DNA from: Ariolimax columbianus | Taxonomy: Eukaryota; Mollusca; Gastropoda; Stylommatophora; Arionidae | Direction of reading: 5' to 3' | DNA: 64,000 bases | Assembly (NCBI GenBank): GCA_036924085.1 | Contig: JAVGWX010000013.1 | Span: 53,569,904 to 53,633,903, forward strand | Shown here: one piece after another, positions 1 to 12,296 of the stretch | Layout: every line of letters begins with the position of its first letter | Numbering within the stretch: position 1 is the first letter of the stretch | Position numbers and translations under genes: made by a program | The notes under the pieces: model-generated | Told to the model about the DNA's origin: nothing | What the model saw: the letters and a program-made list of their open reading frames with translations, nothing else | Database searches by the model: none

Positions 1-2161
1 GCCTTCTCGATGCAAAACATGAAGCGTGCGAGAATACCAGAGGGACACACCATCTCCGGCAGCAAAATCTGCCTTTATTACTGCTCGCACAGCTGTCCAG
101 ACCAGGCTTAGAGAGATGCAAGACTCCTGGCTCAGCAAAAGAGCTGACGAAATTAAGATGTTCGCCGAGCGTCATGACACCAAACGGTTTTACGAGGCAC
201 TGATAGCTCTCTACGGTCCGCAGCCCTCTAGTAATACTCCAGTTCGCAGTGCGGATGTGGCACTGCTAACAGATAAGGTTCAGATTCTAGACAGATGGGC
301 AGACCACTTCTGCAAAATACTAAACCACCCATCGTCCATAAATGATGAGGCCATCCAGCGAATGCCGCAGGTGGAACTGAACCTGGCGTTGGATGAAGTC
401 ATTACTGAGGAGGAAGTCGACAGGGCACTCAGTTCACTATCTATAGGAAAAGCTCCAGGAGCTGATGCAATACCAGCAGAGGTATATAAGACAGCTGGCC
501 CATCCCTCACCAGAAGGATCACTGAACTCTTCTGTCACATCTGGGCTGAAGGTAAAATTCCGCAGGAGCTAAAGGACGCCTCAATCGTTCACCTGTACAA
601 AAGAAAAGGCAACCGTCAGGAATGCGACAATCATCGTGGAATATCGCTACTCTCCGTAGCAGGCAAGATTCTAGGGCGCTTACTGCTAAACAGGCTCAAC
701 AAACACCTTGAACAAAGCCACCACCTGCCAGAAAGCCAATGTGGATTCAGAGCCGGAAGAGGAACAGTGGACATGATTTTTGCCGCTCGCCAAGTACAAG
801 AGAAGTGTCGAGAATAAAATCAGGCCTTGTACACCACATTTATTGATTTGACAAAGGCATTTGATACAGTCAACAGAGGAGGGTTATGGATGATAATGTC
901 CAAGTTTGGCTGCCCTAACAAGTTCATAACAATGGTGAAACAGCTACACGAAAGCATGTGTGCTCGTGTACTGGACAGCGGTGCAATCTCTAAAACGTTT
1001 CTAGTATCAAACGGAGTAAAACAAGGATGTGTACTCGCCCCGACTTTGTTCAGCATGATGTTCGCGGCCACGATGGCAGACACCTCAGATCACTGGAGCT
1101 TGGAATACCCATAAAGTACCGCACAGATGGCAAGTTACTCAATCCCAGAAGAATGAAGGCCAAAACCAAAGTGGCTGGCGACATAATCAGGGAACTTGTA
1201 TTTGCTGGCGACTGCGCTCTAATGAGCAACTCAGAACTGAACATGCAGGTTGGAATGGACCGGTTCTCTGCCGCATGTGAAAATTTTGGCCTGACCATAA
1301 ATACAAAAAAAAAAACAGGTCATGTACCAACCAGCACCAGGCATGCCGTAAACAAAACCAGAGACTACAGTCAGCGGGCAGACGCTGAATGCCGTAGACA
1401 CATTCACATATCTGGACAGCACGCTGTCGAGATCTGTCCGCCTAGACGATGAGGTGGCAAGCAGATTAGCAAAGGCCAGTACAGCCTTTGGTAGAATGCG
1501 CTCGATGGTCTGCGCACGTCGTGGCATCAGCATCAAGACCAAACTCAAAGTCTACCGTGCAACCATCATTCTAACCCTACTATACGCTTGCGAAAGCTGG
1601 ACTGTATACTCTGGACATGCAAGGAGGTTAAACCACTTCCATACAGGTTGCCTGAGGCGAATATTCCACATCCGATGGCAAGATCGTGTCACTGACATCG
1701 AGGTTCTCTTAAGGGCTAACATGCCCAGCATTCATGCACTGCTAGAAAAAGCACGACTAGGATGGGCCGGACACCTAGTCCGTATGTCAGACGAGCGGCT
1801 CCCAAAGAAGCTTCTCTGCGGCGAGCTGAGAGATGGATGGCGCGAGAGAGGGCGCCCAAAGAAACGTTTTAAAGACGGTCTGAAGGAAGCACTGAAAAGT
1901 TGCCAGATAGACATCGACACCTGGGAATGTCTTGCGCAAAACAGATCTGACTGGAGAAGCGCAGTCAAATTGGGTGTAGCTACCGGCGGAGACGACTGTG
2001 TTGTGAAAGCCCAGAGCAGACGCAAAACCAGGAAATCCGGAACAGCGGGAACACCATCACCTTCTACAAACCTCGTGTGCCCGATATGTAGCAGATGTTT
2101 TCGTGCCCCCATTGGCCTGTTCAGTCACATGCCCACCCACACCCAACAGGGAAATCTGTGA
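1..2161 (+). mobile_element. LINE group A, RT and C-terminal finger, decayed, left end cut by the window
   Basis: The pieces are one RT coding region broken by frameshifts near 815, 1115 and an A-run near 1305. Residues such as GKAPGADAIPAEVYK, HRGISLLSVAGK, CGFRAGRGTVDMIF, FIDLTKAFDTV and NGVKQGCVLAPTLF are RT motifs in order. The active-site box reads FAGD instead of FADD, so a catalytic aspartate is lost as well. The C-terminus carries GRPKKRFKDGLKEALK and then CPICSRCF with HMPTH, a C2H2-like finger. The endonuclease part would lie left of the window. A close second copy sits at 41878-42800. Confidence 0.85.
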
Positions 2162-2445
2162 CAAGGACGATGTCGGCGGTCCTCATCGACAACGATGGAC
2201 AGCTATTATTTCTCGTTTCTCTGGCTCTTGAGTTTAATATTGAGCATTCCATTTGATCTTGATACATGATAATACGGTGCTGCTGGGTTCGTGCTGAGAT
2301 TCTACAAAATATGGAGAAGACAGAGCACATTGGTTAAACCGTGTGCAATGACCTTGATTCTTCGACTAAAACTGAACAGTTGAATTGATAAAAGAGTTGG
2401 AAGTTTTTTTGGAAGTTCAAAATGACCCGAGGAGGCAAAAAACAA

Positions 2446-2545
2446 ACAAACAACCACAGACAGAGAGGAATGGCGCAGAATTGTAGAGGTCTCAGCAGGG
2501 GTGGTGCCCCAACGATTTCAAGAACTGAATAGTTAAAACGTCCGA
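2446..2545 (+). mobile_element. LINE group D, short 3' coding fragment
   Basis: Frame translation gives DREEWRRIVEVSAGVVPQ, the conserved C-terminal end of the RTE-like group D, whose counterpart near 6830-6890 reads DREGWRGIVRMSSCVPQ. Only about 100 bp is left. The flanks (2162-2445 and 2546-2880) show nothing I recognise. Confidence 0.55.
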
Positions 2546-2879
2546 TATTTTAAACTGCATGCTTCGTTGTAGATATTGATACATCAATGCTTATCAGTGG
2601 AAGGCAAGGTGAAACCGCAGCTGCATTGTACATCCATAGGGAATTCAAGGAATTTGGGGTTATAAACAAACCACCTTGTCCGATAAGAGCTATGGTGTGA
2701 ATCAAGCGATGGCAACATTATTAACGCATTACAATTAAACGATTTGAAACTGGAACGCTAGAACACTAATGAATGTATTAAAACACGATGAGCAAAATGA
2801 ACACGATAAATGTATCGGTAGACATTATGACTAAGTGATATTAAATAAGGGCACGTCAAATTCAGGGATCCAGGTCATC

Positions 2880-3125
2880 ATGCACCCAGAAATGTTGCTG
2901 TGGCGCATAACACTTTTAGATTAGGAAGTATTTTTTTTAGCCAGAGAGTTGTGAATGCTTGGAATGCATTGCCAAGGGAGGTGGTGGAGGCTGGGACGGT
3001 TAATGCATTTAAGAATAAATTGGATGCGTACAGCTTCTAGAGCAAGGTGATGTAAATGTAACTGATTGTATACAGACTCTGCAGAGTCTTCTAAACCAGT
3101 TTAAAGACGTTAAGTTAAGTAAAGA
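2880..3125 (+). mobile_element. CR1-like LINE, 3' end fragment
   Basis: Reads RVVNAWNALPREVVEAGTVN followed by FKNKLDAY and a stop, then a 3' UTR with GACTCTGCAGAGTC and a GTTAAGTTAAG end. The same C-terminus and 3' UTR recur at 46800-46975, 54640-54805, 31605-31930 and, on the minus strand, 17695-17900. It is strongly 5'-truncated, as is usual for target-primed insertion. Confidence 0.75.
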
Positions 3126-4395
3126 TCAGTGTCGTATTTACTCGCACAATTTCTTTGATCGCGTTCATTCCTTCTCAGAGGGACACAAAATATAATATTC
3201 TCCTGAGTTCCTCTGTTTCCCATAACTGTCATGGCCAGACTGATGTTGCCATGTTACGCAACATATTTATATATATGAATAGCAGAAACAGCTAAGTATT
3301 ACATTGAAAATAAACTTACACTTGCACATTTAGAATTAATATTTTCAAGAACATTTCACCCTCGGCACTTTGCACAGCCCTACGAGGGACATTTCATCCA
3401 ACTCTAATGCCTGGCTCCTACATTTTTTTTTACCCGACACATAGATCCTAAACACATTTGTGACTCCATGTATTAGATGGACTGATGAATAAAAAAATGT
3501 GGTCTGAGATTATCAAAATAATGTACTTTGAATAAACTACCCGTTAAAAAGGAGTTCATGTAATAATGGATGCCAAAAGAGATGTTCTGATAAGTATAAA
3601 CGTCATGGCAGTCCGGTTAGACCTAGGTGCTCAGTTTCTGGTAGCAAATAGCGAAGGGCGTAGCTTCTCCCGCAATTCAAAGGATGTACACACTCGTGCT
3701 CGTCCTCTATCTTTTTACAATAGTGTGATTCCAAAACTTTGCAATGTGTACATTATGTGTTCCTTGATTGCAGTGTCATTATGCAAGAGACGGTCACTGA
3801 TCAGTTTCAGAATATGACGCCTGTCCATTTCTTATGTCCCGACTAAGGGTATTTTTGAAGTCAGGGTGTCAGCTCTTTCATTTCCATTTCCATTTGACAT
3901 GACCTGGACAGCAGATCCCACACGAGATCCACAAGTTGTTATGCTTCTTCCCGCTATCCAATAATGCGAGAAAGAGCAACAATATGCAATGGACATTATA
4001 AGGTCTAATCCTAAATCGTGTGGTAAATCCATCTTTTCACCAACAATGGTCGGTTGATGCGAGGAAAATTACATTTTCCATAACACACTTTCAATGGCTT
4101 TAGCTCAATTCAAATAACAAGTTATACTTGGAAATGCAAAGGTGAATTGGACTAGGAGAAAGGAATTGAGATTCCAGAATCGGTTCAATGCACTGCTTTC
4201 TCATTTGATATTTACACAACAAAAATAACCGAAAGAAGAACACTAACATCTGTAGATGACATTCTTGCATGACTGCCTCAGACATACTTGAAATAGTCAA
4301 AAATATACACAAGACGTTACAAGAAATCACACACATTGTGAGTAGTCCATATCACAGATTAATCCCAACTAGACCTGAGTAATGAAAGTCTCCTA
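3126..4395. other. No gene recognised
   Basis: AT-rich single-copy-looking DNA. Short open frames on both strands lack any motif, splice context or composition change that would support a gene. Confidence 0.5.
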
Positions 4396-5935
4396 ATTGA
4401 AGGCACAGAATAATTGTGCAAATTCACAAGAGAAAATTTATGTAAAGTGGGAAACGCCTTGTCTTGGTGTTACCAGTTCTTTGACAATCGTGTATGCTCC
4501 TTTAGTGTCATTTCTGTTTAGTCTCTCTTCGATGTTTTTATATTGCTCATATATCCACGTTTCGTTCGCCCCTCTCATCTTTTGTTGTGTGGCTTTCTTG
4601 ACCTCTTTATATCTGCCGACCTCCTCCGGTTGGTGGTTGTGGTTTTTCAGTGACCTTCACAAAGGTCTAGAATTTCTTTGGTCACCCATGGTTTTGTTGT
4701 TGTTTGGTGGCTTCCCAGGATCTCTGTTGCAGAATCTCTGAGAGCTGTGTTAAGTGTAACTGTATCTGTATCCAGTGCCTCTCTGAGAGCTAGCAGTGGC
4801 GCAAATCTCCCTCCCACACATGCTTGGAACACTGCGGTGATTTTTGAGTCCATTAGTTTGTCCAAGTCAAACTTTAGTCTGGTGACATCCTTCTTTGCGA
4901 CTCCCTTCAATCGCAGACGCATGGTCATCATAACCAGATCGTAGTCGCTTCCTATATCCACTCCGGGGAAACTTCTCGTTTTGTCGGTGTTGATGCTCGA
5001 TCGGAACCTCCTCTGGACCAGTATATAGTCAATCTGGCTTTGCACTTCCTTGCTTGGGTTATGCCATGTCTAGCGTCTCGACGGCTTGTTTAACCGAAAC
5101 GTATTTGCCACCAACAGCTGAATGCATCGTGCAAATTCTAAAGAGTCTGAGGCCACGGTCATTGGTTTCTTTATTTCCGTGTGGGCCACATGTTCCCCTC
5201 CAGTTGTGGACTGCATCTTCTCCAATTTTTGCATTTAAATCACCCTGGACTACCAATATGTCTTTTTTTGGCGTTTCGTGTATCAGACTCTGAAGTTAAT
5301 CATAGAATGCCTCTATTTCACAATCTTCGTAGTCTGCAGTGGGTGCGTAGCACTGTATTATGGTAATATTAAACGGTGCTGCCTTTAGCCGTAAGATGAT
5401 ACAACGGCTAGATATTGGGCGGCAACCCAATATGCATCTAGCTGTGTCTTTATGCACCAGTATCCCCACTCCATGTTTGCCCTCCCTGTCGCTGAAATAG
5501 AACTTGTGGCCCTCCTCCGTGGTAAACTCTCCAAAGCTTTTCCATCGAGCCTCGCATATGCCAAGGATGTTCTACCGGTACTTCTCCATCTCGTGCGTTA
5601 GATCATTGATTTTGCCACATGGGTTCAGTGTTCTAACTTTCCACGTACCTATTGTGAGCTTGTCTTTCCTCAGTTTGATGGTTCCACCAGTAGCACACTT
5701 ATCACCTCCGACCTGGTGTGGGACGGCAGGCGCGGTCATTGTTAACCTGGGCTGCGACCGAGTCGGTATGTCTGATTGTGTCCTCATGTGTGAATCTTGG
5801 GCGGTTTTCTCTTGGTGGAGCCAATCTCCTCTCCAAGCCGGTGCGGGTCAACTTCTGCATCTGACCTGGAGGAGCCCATCTCCCCAGGCGACCCATTGCC
5901 TCGTTTGCCTACAGCCTTGCATCCATGGTTTCCCA
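4396..5935 (-). mobile_element. LINE group D, inverted 5' part with endonuclease
   Basis: On the minus strand from 5790 leftwards the frames read LTIGTWKVRTLNPCGK, ILGICEARWKSFG, FYFSDREGKHGVGILVHKD, IIQCYAPTADY, DILVVQGDLNAKIGEDA and KRLRSGYDDHA. This is an AP-type endonuclease of an RTE-like LINE, then the linker QQKMRGANETWIYEQYKN. Frameshifts and stops are frequent. The RT half of the same group lies directly to the right in the opposite orientation, with an RT segment of roughly 200 residues missing between the halves. Confidence 0.8.
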
Positions 5936-6050
5936 GTGTGCACCACTTGGAGGTGAGGTTGACTTGTGTGCTCGCTTTATCGGCAGGCTACTCATTTCAC
6001 TTTTCGCCCCTCAGAAGAAGAGCTAACCGACCCCGACATCGCTGAGTTGC

Positions 6051-6910
6051 GATGCCGAGCGAAAAATACACCATTGTACACTCTTTTTAATATAATTCTT
6101 GCGGGAATTTTGAGTGAGGTACTCGGAGGTCACGTTGGTACTGTCATAATAGCGGGCCGAATGATTACCAACCTTCGTTTTGCAGATGATATCGACGGGT
6201 TGGCGGGTTCAGAAGCAGAACTCTAGGAATGGGTCAGAAGACTCGATGAAACAGTTCTTGATTATGGTATAGAGATAAACGCTGGAAAGACAAAGACCGT
6301 TTTAAATATCTTGGGTCGATTGTCAGTGATGAAGGACCAACATGTGAAGTGTTGGAGAGAATAGCACAGACAATAGCGGCGCTTGCACGGCTTAACAAAA
6401 TCTGGCAAGATAAACAGGTAGTACTATGCACGAAAATCAGATTAATGCGTACACTTGTCCTGTCAATATTCCTCTATGCTTGTGAGACATGGACAGTTAC
6501 CGCTGACCTTCAACGAAGGATACAGGCTTTGGAGATGAGATGTTTCCGAAGACTTTTAAACAAAGATCGAGTTACAAATGAGGAAATACGAGATAGAATT
6601 ACAACAGCAATAGGGCCTTTCGAAGACCTCTTGGCAACTGTCGAAAGAAGGAAACTCGCAATGTAAGGTCACATATCGAGATCAAATGGAATCAAATGGG
6701 ATCAAATACAATCATTCACGGAAACGTGCATGGCAGACGACGAAGAGTCCATCCCAAAAAGAGATGGGAGGACAACATAAAAGAATGGACCAATCTCCGA
6801 CCAGAAGAGTCCTAGGCAGCGGCATCTGACAGAGAAGGGTGGCGTGGCATTGTGAGGATGTCTTCATGTGTGCCTCAACGACCTCACCGGTTACGGAATG
6901 ACCTGATCTA
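6051..6910 (+). mobile_element. LINE group D, 3' part with RT palm to C-terminus
   Basis: Reads LYTLFNIILAGILSEVL, then NLRFADDIDGLAGSEAEL with the FADD catalytic box, ARLNKIWQDKQVVL, SIFLYACETWTVTADLQRRI, MRCFRRLLNKDRVTNEEI and a C-terminal DREGWRGIV. Stops at 6223 and 6664 and an indel near 6300 break the frame. The 5' half of this group is on the minus strand immediately to the left; 5936-6050 is the junction and carries no recognised element sequence. Confidence 0.8.
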
Positions 6911-7049
6911 GCCTGACCTGGGAAAAGCAAATCGATGAAAAGCAAATTGCATCCTACCAAATAAGAAAGAACTTGCAAAACAAGTATGAATGACTGAGGA
7001 CATTCTAAAACTTATGGAACAAGCAAAAAACTCAAATAATTATAACATG

Positions 7050-8490
7050 ATTGATAAAAAAAATAAGATCAATGTGCAGACAGACTAAAGAGAAATGGTT
7101 GGAGGACAAATGTACAAGCATGAAAGTTATGAGCCCAAAACACAACACTAGAGAACTTCATGATGAAATACAAAATATGTTAGGATGACAAAAGGCCTGA
7201 AAAGGCGTGGGTAGTATTAAGAACAAAAGCATTAAATATGTTGTTTGTCTCAATAGAAATAACAAAAATATGGACGGAATATGTTGATGTTCTCTTTCAT
7301 GATGAAATATGCAGTAAACATGAAGTAAAAGATATCAGAAGTTGAAAGAGCAATTAGAATTTTGAAGAAAAGGAAAGCAGCTGGAACAGATGACATTACC
7401 ATAAAAATGATAGAAGCACTGCAAGAATTTGGTGTTGATCGAAAAACAGAACTTTGCATCGACATATATGCAATAGGACACATACCACAAGACCTAACAA
7501 TTTCTGAGTTCATAATGTTGCCTAAGAAGACCAAAGTGGTTGATTGCATGGACTTTCGAACTATAAGTTTGATGATCCATGTCCCCAACATACTTCTTAA
7601 AATCGTAGAGGAATGAATTAAAGGAAAGATTAACCAAGAGGTCAATATAAAGCAGTTTGGTTTCAAGCAGAACAGCAGAACAAGAGAACAGATTTTCTGT
7701 ATGAGAATGATTGTACGTAGTATCAATATTGCCAGATATGCTGACGATACAATATTAAATAGCAGAGGATCCAGTGCATCTGCAGAACTTAATGGATAAG
7801 ATAACCAGCAAAAGTTAGCAATACAGGTTAGTAATCACCATAAAGAAGAATAAAGTTATGATGTTCACCAAGAAGAAAAACTTCCATACATATAAATGTA
7901 TAATTTCTGGAACAAGTGTCAAGCTATGTATACCTTGGTCAACTCATTTCAACTGATGGCAAATGCAAAAGAGAGATAATTAAAAGAATTGCAATGACCA
8001 AAAATGTATTTAACAGCCTGAGAAATACACTTCTGTCAAAGCAGATAACTGAGATATTAACAATTAGAATCATTAAATGCTTTGTGCATTCAGTTTTATT
8101 TTCAGTAGAAACCTGGGCCTGACAAAAAAAAATGGAGAATCGTATTGAGGCCTTTGAAATGTGGGAATTTAGAAAACTTGGATGAGTTTCTTGGAAAGAT
8201 CGGAAAACCAATAATGAGGCTCTGGAACAACTCCAGGTGGAAAAGACACTTCTGAAGGAAATAAAAAGCAGAAAAATAAAATATTTTGGTCCTGTAAAGC
8301 GCCATGACAGTCTGCTAAAAGTTAGAGGGCAAGAGAGCCGAAAGGATACAGATGGACAGACATGTCTACATGTCAACAGGATGTGATCGGGACACAGTTT
8401 GAATGTGTGTACCAGCCTGGCGCGAGACAGAGACAGATGGAGATCCATTACGTTAACATCCGTTGCGGAGATGGCACTTGATGATGATGA
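7050..8490 (+). mobile_element. LINE group F (RTE/BovB-like), decayed RT
   Basis: Reads RILKKRKAAGTDDITIKMIE, IGHIPQDLTISEFIMLPKKT, RYADDTIL, then SSYVYLGQLISTDGKCKREI and KCFVHSVLFSVETWA, which are RTE-type RT motifs in order. The 3' end carries RDRDRWRSITLTSVAEMA and closes in a short (GAT)n tract near 8485. Multiple stops and internal loss between 7620 and 7740 show it is dead. Confidence 0.75.
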
Positions 8491-8746
8491 TGAGGCCAGA
8501 GATATGTGGTGCTCCATAATAGAGGGTGTCCTCCTCAAAATTACCATGGATTGATTTAGCTTGGAAAGGCGTGACAGTTTGAAATATATAAACAAAAAAT
8601 TTATCGTAGTTTATCATATAAATGCCATGTCCATAAAACCACACAGTGATGCAAGAGTTGTCTCGATGCACTGAATTGGAGACAATGACATCTGCAAAAG
8701 TAGCAAATGCTTTTCCTCCTAAACTGTCAGTTGATCTTTTCAGTTG

Positions 8747-9090
8747 TTAACTAAGTAAGTTATTGCCCATCGCAAGCTGTAATGGCCACAACATCAGACG
8801 GTTTTGTCTTAACAATGTGATGTGTGTTGTATTTATATTATAGTGAGTAAGAGAATGTGCTGGTCATCAATCTCACTCTTCTCTCGAGTTACCTTGGATC
8901 AGTGGCAAGACTATTGGTCGAGACGACTGGAGGTAACTAATGATTCAGACACTCTGGTCTTACCTCCCTTGTAACCAGGGGTTGCTTGACACTTGTGAGA
9001 TTCGATCGGCCACGATTTCCATTCATCGCTGTGAGAGGCGAGTGCCGTAACATTTTGAATGCAGTGACCCCCTAAGCTGTTTATTATGGT
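8747..9090. repeat. Unclassified dispersed repeat, copy 1
   Basis: Shares an AAGTAAGTT-start block, a CATCAATCTCACTC block, CTCGAGTTACC and a TCGAGACGACT-like block, in the same order, with 44540-44757. The shared part is about 200 bp. Copy 1 may run on to 9090. Orientation and class are unknown. A SINE-like or MITE-like element would fit. Confidence 0.5.
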
Positions 9091-9589
9091 CTCCGCAAAG
9101 GGCCTCCAAGAATATTTTATCAGAGAGTAGAACATTTCTTTTGTGCCGCATTCCCTTTAGTTAGTCATACTGTTTTTATCCACTTTTGTTACATGGTATG
9201 AAATGTAGCTTGTAAGCGCAAAAATGGTATGGAAGATGAGAGATGAGTGGAATTCTTGGTTTTTTTGATTTTCTGCATTTTAACAAAATTCTAATAATAA
9301 ATATAATATAAACATACATAATAAATATATATTTAAATATTTTTTTAATTTTTAAAACAGGACAAGAAAGAAGAAAACATACCTGTTTTTGATTTGAACA
9401 TCTCTGTCTATACTATAATACAGACATGGACAGTGTATAGCAGACATGACAGACAGCTCAATTATTTTCACTTGAGCTGTCTACTTAGGCTGATCAGGAT
9501 CAGGTGACAGGACAAAGTGACTAACTATAAATTCTTAGAAATACTAACATGTTGAGCATGGTTATTGTTTGAACAAAGCACTGGCAATC

Positions 9590-9905
9590 TTCTTCTTCTT
9601 CTTCATCTTCTTTCGCTGTCAGACGTCAACCTGTATTTTTGGAAAAAAAAAACAGCGGTCATCCTGAGGCTGTCAACACTGCCATAGAGGTTGTCTAGTG
9701 TTGCCACTGGTGATGGCCACATCTGCTCTCTCTGATCCTCGTATGTCGGGCAGTTTTGCAGCAAATGCTCAGCGGTCATTTTCCTGGTACCACACAAGCA
9801 TACGTCGGTGCCACCTATCTTCAATTTGTTGAATAGGTGGTACCTCAGTCTGTTGTGGCCAGTGCGAAGTCTGAATACCACGACCTGCTCTCTTCTGTTC
9901 AACTA
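9590..9905 (-). mobile_element. LINE group B, 3' end fragment
   Basis: Reads LNRREQVVVFRLRTGHNRL, LCGTRKMTAEHLLQNC and DSLRMTAVFF, then a (GAA)n tail seen as TTCTTC on the plus strand at 9590-9605. It is nearly the same as the end of the full-length element at 20763-24788. The 5' truncation lies at about 9905, directly against the rRNA-related sequence. Confidence 0.85.
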
Positions 9906-10200
9906 GACCCAACGAATCAATAGAGGGCTTTTTAGTCAGTCAATTACCAAGTGTCTGAAACCTTCGATTCCGCTAGGATTAAGCAGGATTACCGTAGCAA
10001 CTCTCTTTCATTAAGACATGTCTTCCGTGGGTCTAATTCCAGCACATGTTCCTTATTAGACCCAACAAAAATGCTCTCAGTCTGTCAGTCATTTTACAGT
10101 ATTGGCGAATTGAGTCAAATTAAGCAGCAGGCCCAACTCCTGGTTGTGCCCTTCCGTCAATTCCTTTATTGAACACTGGATGCGAGACAATCGAGCAACC
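9906..10200 (-). pseudogene. Degenerate tandem copy of the 18S-related unit
   Basis: The block 10029-10169 repeats the order of 10217-10363: the GGGTCTAATTC...ATTAGACCC hairpin, GCTCTC.G, CAGTCATTTT, TGAGTCAAATTAAGC and CCCTTCCGTCAATTCCTTTA. It is more diverged than the right-hand copy and breaks off where AAGTTTCAGC should follow. 9906-10028 holds TAGACCCAAC but is otherwise not recognised. Confidence 0.65.
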
Positions 10201-10324
10201 GAGAGACTAGCCCCAGATTTTCGAGGGTCTAATTCTAGCACACGTTCTCTATTAGACCCAAAGAAAGTGCTCTCGGCTGGTCAATCATTTTGTGTTGGCG
10301 TCGTGTTGAGTCAAATTAAGCCGC

Positions 10325-10373
<49 letters not shown>

Positions 10374-10520
10374 TTTGCAACCATACTTCCCCCGGAACCC
10401 AAACACTTTGATTTCCCGGAAGCTGCCGGCAGAGTCATCAAAGCAACTCCTGCGGATCGCTAGTCGGCATCGTTTATGGTCAGAACTACGACGGTATCTG
10501 ATCTTCTTCGCGCCTCTGAC
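10201..10520 (-). pseudogene. Partial 18S rRNA sequence
   Basis: The minus strand from 10520 to about 10300 reads as a highly conserved stretch of nuclear 18S rRNA: ATCAGATACCGTCGTAGTTC, CTGACCATAAACGATGCC, GGTTCCGGGGGAAGTATGG, AAACTTAAAGGAATTGACGG and GCGGCTTAATTTGACTCAAC. The wording AGTTGCTTTGATGACTC is of the lophotrochozoan type. Beyond 10300 the similarity weakens, and the expected next helix is replaced by a hairpin with 9-bp arms GGGTCTAAT/ATTAGACCC at 10226-10260. Only about 220 bases match well, so this is a fragment, not a working gene. Confidence 0.85.
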
Positions 10521-10544
10521 ACTGGCAATCAAAGTTAAGACTTT

Positions 10545-10815
10545 TTCATAGGCTAATTCATTTATTCCATAGTGTGCGAATATTTTCTATGGATGTCTAT
10601 CTATCCAGTCAAAAGATTTTTCTTGATTTACAAATGCAACATACAGTTCCTGATCGCATTCAATTGTTTTTTCCAATTGTCTGAGAAAAAAAATGCATCT
10701 GTACAGCTTCTGTTCTTTCTAAAGCTCATTTGAGTATTGTTGAGCTAAGGTTTTGATGTAGTGTAATCTATTTTCTAAGATTTTACAAAATATTTGCTAC
10801 AATTACAAAAAAGGA
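10545..10815 (-). mobile_element. LINE group H (BovB-like), RT fragment
   Basis: Minus-strand translation contains EKTIECDQELYVAFVNQEKS and FAHYGINE, matching EYDQELYVAFVDQEKAFDRV at 18817-19008. About 270 bp remains. Confidence 0.65.
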
Positions 10816-10854
10816 CTAAATAGTGCCATAGCTGCCTTGATCAAAACACTAAAA

Positions 10855-12280
10855 CAGTCTATTATATCTTTACACTCAGCAACCAGACCATGAGGAGGGA
10901 ACTAGAACTAATACTAGATAATACAAAACTGATAAAGGAAACCAACCCGACCTACCTGAGTATACAGCTGCATATATAGCTCATGTTCACAAATCATATA
11001 GATTCTGTGATTGGGAAGACTAAACTGAAACTGTTGGCAAGACACCTTAAATAACCTGTTGCTGGGATGGTTCAAAAACCTCAGAATTCTATTTGTTTTT
11101 AGTCTTAATGAAGGACTGACAGTGGCTTGTAGAGGGAGGGAGTAATCCAGAACAGACTACGCAACCAACTTCTACTGCCTAATATTCCGGCAATGGAGGG
11201 CAACTTTACACATTTCAGTACCTTGACATTTGTTTATCAAGATCACACATTTCTATACTCAGGAGTTGACAAAAACGTGAATGCAAAACTTTGAGGAAGA
11301 CTCATTTTAATCCAACAACAGCAAAGGGTATCTTTAGGTTTCAATGCATATGGTCTGTTCTGGACTTCTTTCTCTCTCTCCAAGCCACCATCAATCTATC
11401 ATTAAGACTGAAAATATATAGAATTCAAAACCAAGCATTAAGATTTGCCTGTTGAGGTTTATGAACCATCACTGCAAACGCATGCAAAATGTCTGCAAAT
11501 GTTGAACCTCTAGAATTTAGGAGAAAGAAGACAGTTTTAAGAGCTGAAAAGTTAATGCAAGCTTACTATCTTGCCTAATGCAAGATAACAATCCTTGTAG
11601 GAAAATTATCAGAAATAAAGACATTAAGAAATGGTTGTTTTTTTTTTAAACAAAAGATGGTTTTTAAATACTAAAAATTATTTTTTTTAAAACCATGACA
11701 GATAATTGACTAAAAACCCAATCTGATACACCACCACATTTTGAGCTAGAAACACTAAAGACAGAAATAAACATTTTAGTGGAGGCAAACAAGAATGAAA
11801 AAGCTGATCATTTATATAATTAAGATGAGCCTTAATGCTTCCAAATGACCAACTGATAGACTTTCCTACAGAAATAACAAATAATAATGAAGAAGTCCTA
11901 ACCACCTGAATAATGACGAGCTGGAAAACAGCTTTTTAAACATACATCATTGCATTTAAGAGAGATGCTATAATTTATCTTGCATGTAAGCATCAAATAT
12001 AAACTTTCACAAAATAGAAGGCACACTGCTAAACTTTTTTAGAAATAGAATAGACCCAATTAACAATAAAAATGTTGTAGACTTTGTCAAAATCCATCTG
12101 AAACAGTAGAACATCAACTGTTCTATCCAGCTGTCTCAGGTCCTCCTGCCTCGGAACCTACCATTGAAAACACTGTTAATGGCAGGCTAGAACAATTGTT
12201 GAGAACTGCAGTTTCAAGTTATGGCATCCAAATCACCAAGACCTGAAGCTCAGTGATGATGAACCCAAATAAGTAAGTCA
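10855..12280 (+). mobile_element. Jockey/I-like LINE, decayed C-terminal region
   Basis: Frames give PTYLSIQLHI and GKTKLKLLARHLK, which resemble the PTYLGV...thumb region after the RT active site. Many stops follow. The fragment ends with CTCAGTGATGATGAACCC and an (AAGT)n-like tail at 12269-12281. The classification is tentative. Confidence 0.4.
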
Positions 12281-12296
12281 AGTCAAATACCAAAAC

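Noticed and set aside
3566..3817. Small 83-residue gene
   Set aside because: No similarity, no supporting signal around it, and comparable to chance open frames in this composition.
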